Shown here one piece after another: positions 62,478 through 64,000 of a stretch of DNA of 64,000 bases. The translations under genes and the position numbers were made by a program. The notes below the pieces were generated by a model. That model had not been told where the DNA came from and ran no database searches. It was given only the letters and a program-made list of their open reading frames with translations. Position 1 is the stretch's first letter, and each line of letters starts with the position of its first letter. Source of the stretch: Candidatus Gastranaerophilales bacterium (GTDB lineage: Bacteria > Cyanobacteriota > Vampirovibrionia > Gastranaerophilales > Gastranaerophilaceae); assembly GCA_900769645.1 (NCBI GenBank), contig CAAGHI010000063.1, positions 101,299 through 165,298 on the forward strand, given 5' to 3'.

Positions 62478-63683
62478 CTATACCTTAGAAACGTGTTTAG
62501 CAGTCAATAGACCACGTTTAGCAAGCCCGTCTAGAATTCTAAAGTTTAGCAAGTTTCTATAATCTCTCATTGCAGGCGAGAATGAACTTACTGCTTTTGG
62601 GTTTGTTACGTCTTTTAGTTTTTTGGCAACAGCTTCTATCTTTTTCATGTCTCTTACCATTCCGGTTTTGAATGTGTCCGGATTGTATAAAGTCCAAGCT
62701 GTGTGCGGATAATAAGTTGAACGACATTCGTTTGTGTTTTGGTTAATTAGCATGTCAACTTGAATATCAGCCGGCATTGAATAAAATTTTTGTTTTATAT
62801 TCTTTTCATAAGGTTTTAATCTCTCAGGATACAAAACTTCCGGAGTTTCAACATATTCTTCATATGGATTTAACATTTCATTGTATTCTAGAGAACCAAT
62901 TCCAATAATTTCAATAGATTTTGAGAATTTTTCAAGTACACCTTGTTCTTCAGCAAATCTTGACATAATATCTAAGAAAGAAGAAACTCCACGACCTGTT
63001 TGAACATAATCTGTATAAATAGTTCTTTTGCCTGTTTTTTCCGCATCTTTTACGATTGATAAAGGATCTAATCCTTTTTGTTTAAGGTATCTTGTATAGG
63101 CTTTGTATTCTTTTTCGCTTGGCATCGCCGTTTTAACAGGAATAATTCCCCATTCGGGATCTCTTCGGAACCAGTTTCCGGAAAAAGCTGCAAAGTCGTA
63201 CCCGTCAATACCATCTTTCATCCAAACAGATGTGTTTAAGAACCATTTTGGACTTCTTCCGATACTGATTATACGACGATCTTTGAAATCGTTATAAAGA
63301 CTTGAAAATTTTACAAATTCGTCGAATTTTTGTTCAGAGTTAAGTGGCATGTACTGAAAATGCTGTGTATCATAAAGTTCATTTTTGTTAATAGACTTGT
63401 CGCTAAAGAATTTTTCATAGCGTTTTCTCATTCTTTTCTTTGTTACATTTGTCATTGCATTATATTCTTCAAATTCAATGTCAGGAACAGTTGCGTTTAC
63501 ATCACTGAATCCGCTAAAAGAAATTGATGCATTGTATTTAAAGTTCAATGGAAGCTTTTTAAATGGTGACGTTTGATAATCCTGATGTTGAACATTGTTT
63601 AAAGATTTTGAGTTATTGTTATTAACTCTACTTTGTAATCCCATTACAGGTCCGTAATTAAATTGAACTCTATTTACTTGCAT
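62478..63683 (-). CDS. Protein of unknown function with possible phosphoribosyltransferase-like motif
   Basis: The 401-residue protein has an Asn/Ser-rich N-terminus (1-60, including ISFSGFSD) and a domain at about 130-260. Within it, RRIISIGRSPKWFLNTSV and RTIYTDYVQTGRGVSSFLDIM resemble the first strand and the PRPP-loop (acidic pair then TGxG/S) of phosphoribosyltransferase folds, although the usual DD pair is TD. Apparently single-domain and cytosolic. GGAGGT precedes the ATG. Function unknown. Confidence 0.6.
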   Translation of the reverse strand: MQVNRVQFNYGPVMGLQSRVNNNNSKSLNNVQHQDYQTSPFKKLPLNFKYNASISFSGFSDVNATVPDIEFEEYNAMTNVTKKRMRKRYEKFFSDKSINKNELYDTQHFQYMPLNSEQKFDEFVKFSSLYNDFKDRRIISIGRSPKWFLNTSVWMKDGIDGYDFAAFSGNWFRRDPEWGIIPVKTAMPSEKEYKAYTRYLKQKGLDPLSIVKDAEKTGKRTIYTDYVQTGRGVSSFLDIMSRFAEEQGVLEKFSKSIEIIGIGSLEYNEMLNPYEEYVETPEVLYPERLKPYEKNIKQKFYSMPADIQVDMLINQNTNECRSTYYPHTAWTLYNPDTFKTGMVRDMKKIEAVAKKLKDVTNPKAVSSFSPAMRDYRNLLNFRILDGLAKRGLLTAKHVSKV

Positions 63684-63790
63684 ATTACCTCCAAAAATGT
63701 AAACTTCATACGATTTTAAACCACCTAAAAAATAATTTTGACATTATTGTAAAGAAAAATTTACAATTGCTTAAGAATACCAAATTTGTT

Positions 63791-63811
63791 GTCAGGCACT
63801 GCCTGACCTAC
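63791..63811 (-). repeat. GTAG-hairpin (REP-like) element 4
   Basis: On the minus strand GTAGG overlaps the perfect 8-bp stem GTCAGGCA / TGCCTGAC. Same architecture as elements 1-3 with an unrelated stem sequence. Confidence 0.6.
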
Positions 63812-63819
63812 CTGCTCTT

Positions 63820-64000
63820 CGCCTTGTGGGCTCTCTCCCTTCTCATTAAAAAAGACCCCACAAAGGAGTCTCTTTTATTTACGCGAGAAGGGATTGTCTT
63901 GAACACTCGCATTTAACGGGTCTACGGTTGTCTGCTACATAACTTTAATTATTTCGCAGCCAAGCCTTCGCCCTCTGCTCGTGTTCGCTCGAACCTAAGA
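63820..64000. other. Unassigned window end with inverted repeats
   Basis: CCCTTCTC (63838-63845) and GAGAAGGG (63884-63891) are complementary and enclose a terminator-like AAAAAAGACCCC ... AGTCTCTTTT, suited to a minus-strand gene lying beyond the window. A minus-strand frame ending in TAA at 63949-63951 is open to the window edge but too short to judge. It is not a recognisable tRNA. Confidence 0.3.

Noticed and set aside
63840..63960. tRNA gene near the window end
   Set aside because: A T-loop-like string is present, but no consistent acceptor stem, D-arm or anticodon arm can be drawn on either strand.

Overview
The window looks like a chromosome segment of a host-associated, fermentative, non-photosynthetic relative of Cyanobacteria, most likely an uncultured Gastranaerophilales (Melainabacteria/Vampirovibrionia). 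This is inferred from AT-rich DNA, an EF-Tu with the domain 1/2 insertion seen in cyanobacteria, a prepilin of the FTLAEVLITLGIIG type, pyruvate:ferredoxin oxidoreductase plus pyruvate formate-lyase as pyruvate-cleaving enzymes, flavin-dependent thymidylate synthase, no photosynthesis genes, and several large proteins that match no broad family I recognise. No database search was possible.

Layout. 1-3100: tail of an acidic protein, tuf, and a prepilin gene interrupted by a G10 tract. 3.2-12.7 kb: PilZ protein, short PLP decarboxylase, recG, a CHASE2 adenylate cyclase, a KDPG aldolase/sugar kinase/polysaccharide pyruvyltransferase operon, and an EF-hand protein. 12.8-21.5 kb: tRNA-Leu, patatin, a GT-C-like membrane protein, a 708-aa lineage protein, glnA and a repeat-rich stretch with a 31-residue membrane peptide and a possible structured RNA. 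21.5-26 kb: trmFO, a 654-aa unknown, mlaE. 26-34.3 kb: an accessory island with a single-domain tyrosine recombinase, an inverted-repeat segment, a catalytically stripped recombinase paralogue and six surface-sugar genes. 34.3-43.4 kb: antiporter, thyX, rpmE, CHASE2-GGDEF, dus, TPR protein, infC, tRNA-Phe. 43.5-56 kb: nifJ, a possible RelA/SpoT-like protein, an rRNA methyltransferase operon with a GH13 enzyme, a NarL regulator and a TMEM43 homologue. 56-64 kb: serS, tRNA-Thr, mnmA, pflA, a split pflB and an unknown protein.

The strongest candidate for an undescribed system is at 26.1-34.2 kb. An intact catalytic-domain-only recombinase is followed by an 18-bp inverted repeat (17/18) enclosing about 110 bp. 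After that comes a paralogue that has lost the lead Arg, the His of HxxR, the second His and the Tyr, and which abuts a glycosyltransferase/nucleotide-sugar operon. A promoter-like sequence inside the repeat points away from the operon in this assembly. The reading is an invertible on/off switch for a surface glycan, possibly modulated by the dead recombinase.

Other notable points: a G10 tract that puts the prepilin out of frame (phase variation or a sequencing error); a pyruvate formate-lyase split into a core and a separate glycyl-radical protein; infC with a probable AUA start; a 65-nt hairpin repeat with compensatory changes; GTAG-hairpin (REP-like) elements; and short duplications at the ends of two tRNA genes.
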